From DATMNI01 sp035570275 (GTDB lineage: Bacteria; Acidobacteriota; Terriglobia; Bryobacterales; Bryobacteraceae): a DNA stretch of 64,000 nucleotides. Shown piece by piece: positions 51,640 to 61,300 of the stretch. Each line of letters starts with the position of its first letter. The first letter of the stretch is position 1. A program made the translations under genes and the position numbers. The stretch is taken from NCBI GenBank assembly GCA_035570275.1, contig DATMNI010000373.1:43538-107537 (forward strand), given 5' to 3'. The notes beneath the pieces were generated by a model. The model was not told the DNA's origin and ran no database searches. It saw nothing but the letters and a program-made list of their open reading frames with translations.

Positions 51640-53595
51640 ATGACTGATTGTATGGCAGACGATGAGATTGCGCGGGCGCGGGAGATCCTGAAACGGGCCC
51701 AAGTGGCGGGAGGGCAGATGCCGGAAGTCGTCGGTCCCCTGTTAGTGGAGGCCCTCGGGCAAATCGCAACCGGCCTGGACAGGCTTGCGGAAGCGGAACG
51801 CAATCTGAGGGTCCAGCAGGCCTTGCTGGACGATCGCCTGCTGCGAGTGGAACGTAGCAGGGTATTCACCGTGCTCAACCGGACGGTCGCAGTTGGCTCG
51901 AGCATGTTCCGGGCGGCCAAGAGTAGGTTGCCGGCACGGTATAGACAGGAAGCACGGGACTCTGACGGATATGCGAAATGGGTAGCCAATGAGTTGGCTG
52001 GTCTGCCTTCATTCGAGCAGGCGCGCGCGGCTTCGAATAGCTGGACTCAGAGGCCCAGGATCAGCGTAATCATGGTGGCCCGAAATGGCGAAACCATGCG
52101 GGAGGTTCTGGAGTCATTGCGGGGGCAGGCATACGAAAATTGGGAAGTTTGTGCGGCTGTCAACACGGACTGCGAATCCCGAGTTTCCGAATTGTGCGGG
52201 CCGGTTCATTGTGTTTCGGGAGATGCTCTTGATGACGCTCAGGCGTTGAATAGGGCGGCCAATGTGGCCTCTGGAGAGTATCTTTCCGTCATGCAAGGAA
52301 TGGGAACGCTCGCGCCGCTGGCGCTCTACTGCGTGGCCGAGGCGCTGCAGCAGGACACGTTTGACGTGCTTTACGCCGATGAAGATTCGCTCGATAAGGA
52401 ACGGCGCCGCGTGCGGCCCATATTCAAGCCAGATTGGTCCCCCGATTTGCTCACGTCCTGCATGTATATGGGGCATCTGCTCACGATCCGGCGGGAGCGT
52501 TTCCTGCAATCCGGAGGCTTATCCAGCGACTACGGCGACGCGCACCTGCTCGATCTCGTGTTGCGCCTTGCCGATGAGCCCTTGCGCGTCTGTCACATTC
52601 CAAGAGTGCTGTACCACCGCCTTCCGCCCTCGCCTGATCGGCCAGCGGCGGATGCCGCCGCACAAGCGGTTGGGGATGCAGTCATGAGGAGAGAGCAGAC
52701 AGACTCCACCTGCGTGCCCGGCCCCGGTGCCGGTACGTTCGTTTTCCGGCGGAAGCGCTCGCCCGGGGAACTTACTGCCATCATCTGCTCGAAGTCGCCG
52801 GACCTGCTGGAAACCTGCCTGGCATCTCTGCGCGCGAGGGCGGACCTGGTGCTGCGGCAGATCGTAGTGGTCGCCCATGAAGAGTGCGGACCGAATCCGT
52901 CCTTGCAGTCCGTAATCAAACGCGCGGGAGCGACCGGCCTGACGTTCCGCGGCGCCTTTAACTTCGCCGCGATGAACAATCTCGGCGCCGGTATTGCGGA
53001 AACACCCGGCCTGCTGTTTCTAAACGACGACGTTCGCGCCACCGCGCCAGAATGGGCGGAGCTGTTGGCCGAGCAAGTGTCCCGTGAAGAGGTGGGAGTG
53101 GCGGGGGCCGTCCTGTGGTATCCCTCGGGGGTACTGCAGCACGCGGGCATTGTGGCGGGAGTTGGCGACGGGGTTGGTCATGTCGGGCGCTACATGCAAT
53201 CGAGCGAGCTTTGGCCGTGGCTGCTCGCCACCCGGAATGTCTCGGCAGTGACCGGCGCTTGCCTGGCGATCCGCAAGAACCTTTTCGGCCGGTTGGGCGG
53301 GTTCGACACCCTATTTCCGAACAACTACAATGATGTGGATCTCTGTTTCCGCGTGCGTTCCCATGGATACCGGGTGATCTGCGTTCCGGTTCCCGGCCTC
53401 ATTCACGCCGAATGCCAGAGCCGCCCGGGAATCGTCCGATTTGAAGAGCGATACCGGTTCTACGAGCGCTGGGCGGATTTGCTGCGCAGCCCTGATCCGT
53501 ATTACTCGCCGGCGTTGGCTCCCACCGAGAAGATTGCGTTGAATCTGAACAATGATCGCTGGTATAGGTCCTTGCTTGCGTCCAGTCAGAGCTAG
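51640..53595 (+). CDS. Coiled-coil glycosyltransferase with two GT2 domains
   Basis: 651 residues. The N-terminal 100 residues are helical/coiled-coil (DDEIARAREILKRAQ, GLDRLAEAERNLRVQQALLD). Then follows a first GT2-like domain (about 135-340) with RISVIMVARNGETM, VASGEYLSVMQGMGTLAPLA and VLYADEDSLD. The second GT2 domain (about 370-640) has LLFLNDDVRATAPEWAELL, SAVTGACLAIRKNLF and NNYNDVDLCFRVRSHGY. This double-GT2 layout occurs in enzymes that build long O-polysaccharide chains. Its own 5' end is duplicated as a pseudogene at 48070. It is the last gene of the cluster and stands alone after the terminator. Confidence 0.85.
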   Translation: MTDCMADDEIARAREILKRAQVAGGQMPEVVGPLLVEALGQIATGLDRLAEAERNLRVQQALLDDRLLRVERSRVFTVLNRTVAVGSSMFRAAKSRLPARYRQEARDSDGYAKWVANELAGLPSFEQARAASNSWTQRPRISVIMVARNGETMREVLESLRGQAYENWEVCAAVNTDCESRVSELCGPVHCVSGDALDDAQALNRAANVASGEYLSVMQGMGTLAPLALYCVAEALQQDTFDVLYADEDSLDKERRRVRPIFKPDWSPDLLTSCMYMGHLLTIRRERFLQSGGLSSDYGDAHLLDLVLRLADEPLRVCHIPRVLYHRLPPSPDRPAADAAAQAVGDAVMRREQTDSTCVPGPGAGTFVFRRKRSPGELTAIICSKSPDLLETCLASLRARADLVLRQIVVVAHEECGPNPSLQSVIKRAGATGLTFRGAFNFAAMNNLGAGIAETPGLLFLNDDVRATAPEWAELLAEQVSREEVGVAGAVLWYPSGVLQHAGIVAGVGDGVGHVGRYMQSSELWPWLLATRNVSAVTGACLAIRKNLFGRLGGFDTLFPNNYNDVDLCFRVRSHGYRVICVPVPGLIHAECQSRPGIVRFEERYRFYERWADLLRSPDPYYSPALAPTEKIALNLNNDRWYRSLLASSQS

Positions 53596-53604
53596 TGTAG
53601 CGCG

Positions 53605-53910
53605 TCACAAGTCCTGTAACGTGGTTCCCAAAAAGATTTCTCTGGACAACGGGTCAAATGCGACTTCCGGTTCGACCGTCCTGAGCCATTCCGCATAACC
53701 CGTGGGTTCGCGCCCGGGCGCATAGACCTTGTAAGATTTGTAGATCACTCGCTCCGGGATGCCGTAGTAGGCTGCCTTATCAATGTGAGCCGGCGAGAAT
53801 TCCGGTTTCGCCAATGGTAGCTCCAATGTCTCGACAGCGGATTTCTCCCAGGTTCGTGGGATATCCGTCGCCAATGCCGGCAGTGCCAGGAGCGCCACGA
53901 GAATTCTCAT
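53605..53910 (-). CDS. Small secreted protein, possibly a truncated acidobacterial cytochrome-like protein
   Basis: 101 residues with a short signal peptide (MRILVALLALPALAT). IPRTWEKSAVETLELPLAKP, then YKSYKVYAPGREPTGYAEWL and EPEVAFD, resembles the N-terminus of a larger family of acidobacterial secreted proteins in which a heme-binding part follows. Here the chain stops after FLGTTLQDL, so it may be a 3'-truncated copy. That family match is from memory of the motif pattern and is uncertain. Confidence 0.5.
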   Translation of the reverse strand: MRILVALLALPALATDIPRTWEKSAVETLELPLAKPEFSPAHIDKAAYYGIPERVIYKSYKVYAPGREPTGYAEWLRTVEPEVAFDPLSREIFLGTTLQDL

Positions 53911-54040
53911 AGGAGTGACTCAGGATATCAGATATCGCGCTATACTCACGGCAGATGAAGAAGTTCGGCTATATGATCGAGGTGAAACCCGTTGCTCCGG
54001 CCACCAATTAACCAAGCCCGAGACGGACGTTTTCGAGAGA

Positions 54041-54168
54041 GCGGCGGATTGCTAATCCGTCGACCGCTGGACCGGGCAAAATGATCGGGCGTGCACCGAC
54101 AGCTCGAGGCAGGCGGATTGCCAATCCCCCGCAGGTTACCAACCTGCCCCCCAAACAACTGCCCCACA
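54041..54168. repeat. Dispersed palindromic repeat R1, copy 2
   Basis: Shares with copy 1 the left core gcggcggattgctaatccg and the right arm ggcaggcggattgccaatc followed by gcaggttaccaacctgcccc and tgccccaca. The outer left hairpin is missing. The interior also shows similarity (atcggg, gtgcaccgacag). The right end comes within four bases of the GHMP kinase stop. Confidence 0.75.
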
Positions 54169-54171
54169 ATA

Positions 54172-55167
54172 CTACTCGACTATCTTTGGTTTAATCACCG
54201 CCACGCCGATCTCCTGCAGTTCCTGCGTGAGCTTGGCGAACATCTCCTCGTCAGTGTAAGTCCCTACAATCGCTCCGCCGGAGCCCGCGAATGTCGCGGC
54301 CGCACCCGCTTTGCGGGCGGCATGAACCATTTCCAGGTTGCCCTGGTCGATTTGATAAAGGCCGGCGCGCAGATCGAAGTTGGCATTGATCAATTCGTCC
54401 AGCCTGCCGTATCGGCGTTGCAGCAGGCAATCGCGGCCTTCGGCGGCGTATCCGGCCCACGTCTCCATGGCGCGTATAACCTCCGGATCTCCGCGCCGCC
54501 AGCGCTCCCGCAGGTTGTTGTGGAACACTTCGGTGCCTTCGCTCAGTGACGTGCGATAAGCCACATACATGTTCGGCAGTAGAGCCGGATCCATGCGCTC
54601 ATACTCGCCGTAACCCCGCGACTCCATCAGGTGGCGCGAGAAATCCATGTAGACCATGCCCTGATATGCCTGGATCACGCGGTCCTGGAGACCGGCCGGC
54701 ATATCCAACTCGCGCGTCTCTGTCTCCAGAACCAGGTTGGCTTGAATGGGAAGAGGGATTGCCAGGCCGTAGTATTCGCACAAAGCACGCAGCGCGGCCG
54801 TGATGATGGCGCTCGATCCGCCCAGACCGAGCCGCTGGGGAACGTTTGACTCATATTCGAGCGTGAAATTGCGATCGGGCAACGCAAAGCCTTGTTGCCG
54901 GCAATACTCGATCAGCCTCACGATCAGGGCCTGGATGATTCGGATACCGCCGTAGTAACCGCGCCAGCGGGTGGTGCGGTAAAGGTCATCCAGGTTTTCA
55001 AAAACCGGTAAATCGGCCTTCGAAAGCTTGATTTCCAAACGGCCGCTGGGATATACCAGAGCGCGAGCCCGGAAGTTGGACATGGCAAACGAAAGTGTCT
55101 TGCCGAAGTACCCGTCACTTGGATTTCCCAAGAAACCGGCGCGTGCGTAACCGTAAGTCTCAATCAT
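54172..55167 (-). CDS. GHMP-family sugar kinase, glucuronokinase-like
   Basis: 331 residues. The GHMP ATP-binding motif is VPQRLGLGGSSAIITAALRA; the N-terminus (YARAGFLGNPSDGYFGKTLS) and the C-terminal FAGSGGAIVGTY are the other conserved motifs. It resembles glucuronokinases and heptose-phosphate kinases that phosphorylate sugars at C1 for nucleotide-sugar synthesis. It may feed the nearby polysaccharide pathway. It lies 29 bp after dtd on the same strand. Confidence 0.82.
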   Translation of the reverse strand: MIETYGYARAGFLGNPSDGYFGKTLSFAMSNFRARALVYPSGRLEIKLSKADLPVFENLDDLYRTTRWRGYYGGIRIIQALIVRLIEYCRQQGFALPDRNFTLEYESNVPQRLGLGGSSAIITAALRALCEYYGLAIPLPIQANLVLETETRELDMPAGLQDRVIQAYQGMVYMDFSRHLMESRGYGEYERMDPALLPNMYVAYRTSLSEGTEVFHNNLRERWRRGDPEVIRAMETWAGYAAEGRDCLLQRRYGRLDELINANFDLRAGLYQIDQGNLEMVHAARKAGAAATFAGSGGAIVGTYTDEEMFAKLTQELQEIGVAVIKPKIVE

Positions 55168-55190
55168 TTTCTGGTTCGATCGCGTCTCTT

Positions 55191-55237
55191 AGTCGATCAA
55201 CTTCTTTGGCCGATCACCTTCTTTAGCCGATCATCGG
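55191..55237. repeat. 17-bp tandem repeat over the dtd 3' end
   Basis: Units at 55191-55207 (agtcgatcaacttcttt), 55208-55224 (ggccgatcaccttcttt) and a partial third from 55225 (agccgatcatcgg). The dtd stop codon (55197-55199) lies in the first unit, and the C-terminal residues RLKKVIGQRS are encoded by the array. Confidence 0.85.
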
Positions 55238-55670
55238 AGTCCATCATAATAGTAACAGGACCCCGGTTAGTTAGACGGACATCCATCGACGCCTGAAAGA
55301 CTCCGGTTTCCACGGGCACCGATCCCCGGCGGGCGGCTTGAACAAAGTACTCATAAAGCTGTTGGGCCAGTTCGGGCGGCGCTGCCCGGTCGAAACTGGG
55401 GCGGCGTCCCTTGCGGCAATCTCCGTACAACGTGAATTGCGACACAATCAAGAGCGCTCCATTCGCCTCCTGCACGTTTCGGTTCATTTTGCCGCCATCG
55501 TCCGCGAAAATTCTGAGTCCGAGGACCTTTTCGACCAGATAGTCTGCGTCAGCGGTGGTGTCGCCTTTTGCCACCCCCAGTAGTATAAGCAACCCGGCAC
55601 GTATAGATCCAGCGGTAGATCCGTTGGCTACCACGCTGGCTTCGCTTACTCTTTGGATGACAAGCCTCAT
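55197..55670 (-). CDS. dtd: D-aminoacyl-tRNA deacylase
   Basis: 157 residues; removes D-amino acids from mischarged tRNAs. The family start MRLVIQRVSEASVV, the motif LLIVSQFTLYGDCRKGRRPS and the C-terminal cis-Pro motif NRGPVTIMMDS are present. The length is normal for Dtd, although the last ten residues are encoded by the tandem repeat. Likely cotranscribed with the GHMP kinase. Confidence 0.95.
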   Translation of the reverse strand: MRLVIQRVSEASVVANGSTAGSIRAGLLILLGVAKGDTTADADYLVEKVLGLRIFADDGGKMNRNVQEANGALLIVSQFTLYGDCRKGRRPSFDRAAPPELAQQLYEYFVQAARRGSVPVETGVFQASMDVRLTNRGPVTIMMDSDDRLKKVIGQRS

Positions 55671-55738
55671 ATTAGTTAAGTTCTATCATAAATGTGAAAT
55701 TCTGGTAAAACAGAGACTAAAATATAACGACTTGCGCC

Positions 55739-55966
55739 GGTTATGAATTCGAAAAACAGAGAATCGACGAAAAGATCCGAGAGATTCATTCGCTCCTCGG
55801 CGGATAGCGGACCAAGCCTGGTGTCGCCAATAGTGCCGGCACCGTTGCCGCCACCAAGGTATCGGCCAAACCGCGCGCCAGGCGCCAATTGAGCGCCGCA
55901 GCCCGGAAGCGCATCGCCGCTGCCCAGCGCAAACGTTGGAACGAGTATCGTAAGAACAAACCTTGA
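55739..55966 (+). pseudogene. Remnant of a small basic, Lys/Arg-tailed protein
   Basis: The frame reads YEFEKQRIDEKIREIHSLLG, G, stop (TAG 55805-55807), then RTKPGVANSAGTVAATKVSA and RRQLSAAARKRIAAAQRKRW up to TGA 55964-55966. The helix-plus-basic tail (AARKRIAAAQRKRW) is typical of small DNA-associated proteins in soil bacteria. There is no ATG in frame upstream (TAA at about 55723), and the internal TAG breaks the chain. It may be a nonfunctional copy; the family name is not certain. Confidence 0.5.
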
Positions 55967-56278
55967 GCCAGCTAAGAGTAGCCTCACGGTGATCAACACG
56001 GTTGGGGGTCAGCGATTCGACTTAGCCGGTTCCAAGGCAAAGTTCCAACGGAAGCGAGTCACGGGTTGCTCAGTGGTCGGTCCGATGGTTCCATTTTGGA
56101 AGAAAACGGCCCAGGTGCGGATCGACCGGGCGAGCGGGATATCGTGAGTCAACAGGATCTTGGCTTGCGGTAACGGTATGTACACGGGGTTTTCCACGGT
56201 AGCACGATTGCCTATAATCGTGGCACGCGATGTTGTCCGCGAGTGTTACCAATGTGGCAAGTGCTAATATGTGTACGC
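55967..56278. other. Intergenic region upstream of nikR
   Basis: About 310 bp. A minus-strand open frame at 56009-56197 has no recognisable family. The last 60 bp before the nikR start (tgttaccaatgtggcaagtgc) are the likely nikR promoter; no clear NikR operator palindrome could be picked. Confidence 0.35.
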
Positions 56279-56698
56279 ATGAGCGGGCTCAGCCGGATTG
56301 GCGTCGCCATCGATTCCGACCTTCTGGACAAGTTCGACCACTTGATCGGCCAGCGCGGATACACCAATCGTTCGGAGGCATTCAGAGATCTGATTCGCGA
56401 CGAGTTGGTGGAGAAGACCTGGGAGTCACCCGACAGCCATGTGGTCGGCACCGTAACCCTGGTCTACGATCACCACGTCCGGCTGCTGAATGAGAAGCTG
56501 ACCGGGATTCAGCATGAGTTCCACCATTCGATACTCTCCACTCTTCACGTTCACCTGGATCACGACAATTGCCTGGAGGTGCTGGTGGTCCGCGGCAAGT
56601 CCTCCGTGGTCCGGAAGGTCGCCGACGTTTTGATTAGCACCAAGGGCGTGAAGCACGGCCGGCTGACGATTACGACTTCGGGGGTGGAATTGAAATGA
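56279..56698 (+). CDS. nikR: Nickel-responsive regulator NikR
   Basis: 139 residues from ATG 56279 (MSGLSRIGVAIDSDLLDKFD). An N-terminal ribbon-helix-helix DNA-binding domain (NRSEAFRDLIRDELVE) is joined to an ACT-like nickel-binding domain. The high-affinity site is visible in HEFHHSILSTLHVHLDHDNC, which supplies the His, His, His and Cys ligands of NikR. It normally represses nickel uptake genes; none is in the window. Its stop overlaps the acpS start (ATGA). Confidence 0.92.
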   Translation: MSGLSRIGVAIDSDLLDKFDHLIGQRGYTNRSEAFRDLIRDELVEKTWESPDSHVVGTVTLVYDHHVRLLNEKLTGIQHEFHHSILSTLHVHLDHDNCLEVLVVRGKSSVVRKVADVLISTKGVKHGRLTITTSGVELK

Positions 56699-57072
56699 TC
56701 GTCGGGACAGGCGTCGATTTGGCCGAAGTGCGGCGCATCAAGGCCTCGATTGAGCGTTTTGGAGCCAGGTTTATCGATCGCATTTACACACCCGCCGAGA
56801 TCGCCTACGTGGAGAGCAAAGCCAACAAGTACGAGCGCTACGCCGCCCGCTTCGCCGCCAAAGAAGCCGGTATGAAGGCCATCGGCACCGGCTGGCGCCA
56901 CGGCGTCACCTGGCGGGACTTCGAGGTCACCAACCTGCCATCCGGAAAGCCCACGCTGCAATTCCACGGAGTGGCTGCGCAGATTGCCGACAGGCTGGGT
57001 GTGAGGAATGTGGCCTTGTCACTCACCCACACGTCGGAAATGGGAATGGCCCACGTGATTCTGGAGAGCTAG
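56695..57072 (+). CDS. acpS: Holo-[acyl-carrier-protein] synthase
   Basis: 125 residues, transfers phosphopantetheine from CoA to ACP. Signature motifs: VGTGVDLAEVRRIKASIERF with the Mg-binding Asp, and RFAAKEAGMKAIGTGWRHGV with the catalytic Glu and Lys. The C-terminal VALSLTHTSEMGMAHVI is also conserved. It is translationally coupled to nikR, an uncommon partner; acpS is more often next to pdxJ or recO. Confidence 0.93.
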   Translation: MIVGTGVDLAEVRRIKASIERFGARFIDRIYTPAEIAYVESKANKYERYAARFAAKEAGMKAIGTGWRHGVTWRDFEVTNLPSGKPTLQFHGVAAQIADRLGVRNVALSLTHTSEMGMAHVILES

Positions 57073-57501
57073 AATGCGGCTGCGCTCCGCGGCCCCGGCC
57101 GGAATCGATGCCGCCAGCACTGCCGCCAAGCCCACCACCAGGTTGGAAGAGCGCCTGCGGCCGGTGATCGTTCCTGGACCCATGAACCCGCGGCTCGGTA
57201 CCAATCAGTACCAAAACTCACCCGTTCGGATGTGTTCCCTACTGGAACATCAGAGGCGTTGGCTAAGTAGCTCCCGCCCGTTAGCCGCCGGGACTAACTA
57301 ACGGTAGCCGCCGGGCGACGCTGCCCTCCGCCAATCTTTCACTTATTGGCACTCAATGGCACCCATTGGTTTGTTTGTAAATTATTGAATACAAACAGGT
57401 TAACTGCATGTCTGCGATTTGGGCGCCAGCGATCCGGGCGGAAACCCAGTGCGTCCACGCAGGCTCCCGCGGTCTAAGGCGAACAATGTTAGCCTGAATA
57501 C
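57073..57501. other. Intergenic region between acpS and the FKBP gene
   Basis: 429 bp without a convincing gene. At 57262-57311 gttagccgccggg and ggtagccgccggg form a short direct duplication. Near 57340-57410 the sequence is unusually AT-rich (tttgtttgtaaattattgaatac) and probably holds the promoter of the FKBP gene. A short minus-strand hydrophobic frame (LVVGLAAVLAASIPAG near 57120) has no start context. Confidence 0.4.
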
Positions 57502-58278
57502 ATGCGTGTATTCCCCGTCCTTCTTCTGCTTCCCGCCTTATTGATGGCGCAGACACCGCCGCCCAAGCCCGCCGCGGCCGCGAAGCCTGCTGCCACGCCT
57601 GGGGCCAAACCTCCCGCCGCTGCCAAGCCGGCGGCTGCCAAACCGGCGCCAGCCAAACCCGTCGCGCCCCCGCCGCTGACCACCGACGATCAAAAAACTG
57701 TCTACGCGGTGGGCCTCTCCATGTACCGCCAGTTGTCTCAACTGGACCTGTCGCCCGCGGAACTTGAAATCGTCAAGCGCGCGCTGTCGGATGCCGTCGC
57801 CAACAAACCGGCCGTCGAATTGACGGAATGGGGACCCAAGATTCAGCCCTTCGCCGTCGCCCGCGGCGCCCGCGTAGCCGAACGGGAAAAGGCGGTTTCC
57901 GCCACTTATCTCGCCAAGGCCGCCGCCGAACCCGGCGCCGCCAAGATGGAGTCGGGTTTGATCTATCGGGAATTGCAGCCCGGCACCGGCGACTCCCCGA
58001 AAGCCACCGACACGGTGAAAGTGAACTACCGCGGCACGCTGGTTAACGGCACCGAATTCGATAGTTCGTACAAACGCAATCAGCCGGCGGAATTCCAGCT
58101 CAACGGCGTGATCAAGTGCTGGACCGAAGGCGTGCAGAAGATGAAAAGCGGGGGCAAATCGGTCCTGATCTGCCCGTCCGACCTGGCATACGGCGACCAG
58201 GGCCGCCCTTCGATTCCCGGCGGGTCCACGTTGATTTTCGAGATCGAGCTGCTGGAGATTAAAGGCGCGGGCAAGTAA
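57502..58278 (+). CDS. Secreted FKBP-type peptidyl-prolyl isomerase
   Basis: 258 residues. Signal peptide (MRVFPVLLLLPALLMAQ), Ala/Pro/Lys-rich linker (about 18-60, repeated PAAAKPAAAKP type), FkpA-N dimerisation region (KTVYAVGLSMYRQLSQLDLS) and an FKBP domain from about 165 (VNYRGTLVNGTEFDSSYKRN, then GVQKMKSGGKSVLICPSDLA, YGDQGRPSIPGGSTLIFEIE). It assists folding of periplasmic proteins. The next gene follows after 24 bp. Confidence 0.93.
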   Translation: MRVFPVLLLLPALLMAQTPPPKPAAAAKPAATPGAKPPAAAKPAAAKPAPAKPVAPPPLTTDDQKTVYAVGLSMYRQLSQLDLSPAELEIVKRALSDAVANKPAVELTEWGPKIQPFAVARGARVAEREKAVSATYLAKAAAEPGAAKMESGLIYRELQPGTGDSPKATDTVKVNYRGTLVNGTEFDSSYKRNQPAEFQLNGVIKCWTEGVQKMKSGGKSVLICPSDLAYGDQGRPSIPGGSTLIFEIELLEIKGAGK

Positions 58279-58302
58279 GCCAACCGCTGCGATTTCTATC
58301 CG

Positions 58303-61300
58303 ATGCCGCTGTCCACGCGACTGGGTTTTCAATTCGACAAACGAGTTCAGATCAAAGGTGCGTCCTTCTCGGGCAAGTCCATCAAAGTGACCGACTCGGG
58401 CCCCAGCTTCGTATACGCGGAGGTCAGAGACACCCAACTTTATAGCGTCCGCCTGGTCTACCAGGACGGCAAGCTCCTGGTTTCTTGCGGCTGTCCCTAT
58501 TACCTGGATTTCGGGCAATGCAAGCATCTCTGGGCCGTGGTTTTGGAAGCCGACCGGCGCGCCGTGTTGCAGGAGGCGCTGAAGGCCCGGTACCTGGAAA
58601 TCGAAGACGTTTTGGCGGAAGATGACGACTTGGCCGCCGAGGACCCGGAGCCGGAGCCCAATTACGACTACAGTTACGATTACCGGCGGCCTCGGTACCC
58701 GATAGTACCGCCGCCGCCCCCAATTCCGGCGTGGCAGGAGTATCTGGGCGCCATCCACCGCGGCCTGGAGCAACGGAAGCCGCAGCCTGCCAACCTGGGG
58801 CGGGACTCCGAAACCCTGTTCGCGATCGACGTTCCGTCCTCCAGGACCACCGGCGCGGTGGTGCTCGAAATGCTCACTCGTACCCGGAAAAAGGACGGCG
58901 AGTGGAGCGTTCCCAAGGAGTTACGGATCTCGGCCGCCAGTGCCAGTTCGCTGCCCGACCCGGTGGATGCCGAAGTCATCGCCACCATGTTCGGCGGTTA
59001 CGACTCGTGGGGGTACCAGTATTCGGCCACGGTCAGCTCGGCACTGAGAAAATCGCTGCCGTACATCCTGGCGCTCAAGTTGATTCCTATGATCTCGGCC
59101 ACCGGCCGCCTGATGATCCGGCCCGAAGCCGGAGTTGCCTTGCAGCCGGCCACGTGGGACGAGGGTGAGCCCTGGAAACTGTGGCTCGAGGTGAAGCAGG
59201 ACGACCATGACCAGTGGAAAATCTCGGGCTCCCTGCGCCGCGGCGAGGAGCGCATGGAGTTGAGCGAGCCGATGCTGCTGCTGGAGTACGGACTCCTGGT
59301 GACGCGCGGCCGGGTGGCGCGGCTGGACCATGGCGGCGCGTTTGCCTGGATCACGCAACTGCGAACAGTGAAGACCATCCCTTTTCCCGACCGCGAGCGC
59401 GACCTGGCGCTGGAGATGATCCTCAAATCGCCGGTGCTTCCTCCCATGGAACTGGACCCGGCACTCAACTTCGAAGAACGGCAGGCGCCGCCGCGCCTGG
59501 GGTTGCGGGTCACGCAGAAACACCCGCAATGGGGCGCCGACTACTATCTGGCGCACCTCCTGTTGGACTACGGACGCGGCTGGACCGACGACAAACCGGG
59601 TGGCCGCGGCGCCTGGATACCCGAAGAGCGGGTCTATTACAGACGCCACCCGGAGGCGGAGAGGGTGGCGCGCGAGACCCTGGCCACCGTAGGCCTGAAG
59701 CCCGAGAGCGACAGCCAGATGGAGTGGCGGTGCACTCCCAAAGCGCTCCCTGGGGTGGTGCGCGAATTGGTTCACGCCGGCTGGCACGTGGAAGCCGAAG
59801 GCAAAGCATTCCGCAAGCCGGGCGAAACCCGGGTCAACGTCACCTCAGGCATCGACTGGTTCGAACTGCACGGTGAGGTGGACTACGGCGAGGTCTCGGC
59901 CAGCCTGCCGGAACTGCTGGCTGCGTCGCGGCGGGGCGATGGAATCGTGGCCCTGGGAGACGGAACCTTCGGCCTGCTGCCCACGGACTGGATGGAGCGG
60001 TTCGCGCCGTTGGCCGGACTCGGATCGAAGGAAGAAGACCACCTGCGCTTCCGCCGCAACCAGGCCGGTCTGCTGGACGCGCTGCTGGCCGCGCAGCCGG
60101 AGGTCCAGGTAGATGAGATGTTCCAGCGCGTCCGCGAACGGTTGCGCAGCTTCCAAGGGGTCAAGGCCGCGGTACAGCCCGAGGGCTTTGTAGGCCACCT
60201 GCGCGACTACCAGCGCGAGGGCGTGGGGTGGATGGAGTTTCTGCGCGAGTTCGGCTTCGGCGGCTGCCTGGCCGACGACATGGGCGTGGGCAAGACGGCG
60301 CAGATGCTGGCGGTTCTGGAATCGCGCCGCGTCGAGGCCCGCGGACCCTCCCTGGTGGTGGCGCCGAAATCGCTGATGTTCAACTGGCGCGCCGAGGCCA
60401 CCCGGTTCACGCCGCAACTTCGGGTGCTGGTACACACCGGCCTGGCGCGCGACACGGCCGCCATCGGCGAATACGACCTGATCCTGACCACCTATGGCAC
60501 GCTGCTCCGCGACGTCACGCAGTTGTCGGAAGTGGCGTTCGACTACGTGGTGCTGGACGAGGCCCAGGCCATCAAGAACGCTTCCACAGCCTCGGCAAAA
60601 GCCGTGCGGCTGCTGCGCGGCCAGCACCGCATGGTGCTCAGCGGTACCCCGGTGGAAAACCATCTGGGTGAGTTATGGAGCCTGTTCGAGTTTCTGAACC
60701 CGGGCATGCTGGGCGAGGCCAAGGTGCTCAAGATGACCGGCGGCCTGGGGCGCAACCCCAGCCCCGAAGCCAGACAGTTGCTAGGGCAGGCGTTGCGGCC
60801 CTTCATCCTGCGGCGCACAAAACAGCAGGTGGCGCGCGAGTTGCCGGCGAAAACCGAACAGACCATCTATTGCGAATTGGAAGGCTCGCAGAAGAAGCAA
60901 TATGAGGAGCTGAAAGCCCATTACCGGAACACGCTGCTGCAGCGCGTGCAGACGCAGGGCCTGGGCCGGTCGAAAATGCATGTGCTGGAGGCGCTGCTGC
61001 GGCTCCGTCAGGCCGCCTGCCATCCGGGGCTGATCGACCCCAGGCAGGCGGGCGAACCCAGCGCCAAGCTGGATGTGCTGATGGAGCAGTTAGCCGAGTT
61101 GCGCGAGGAAGGCCACAAGGCGCTGGTGTTTTCACAGTTCACCAGCCTGCTGGCAATTGTTCGCAAGCAACTGGACAAGAAGGGCGTGAAGTACGAATAC
61201 CTGGACGGCGCCACCACCAACCGCCAGAAGCACGTGGAGGCCTTCCAGAACGACCCGGCGTGCGAACTGTTTTTGATCAGCCTGAAGGCTGGCGGCCTGG

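Noticed and set aside
55676..55999. Minus-strand frame of 107 codons between dtd and nikR
   Set aside because: No family likeness, and the opposite strand holds a more convincing remnant with a typical basic tail.
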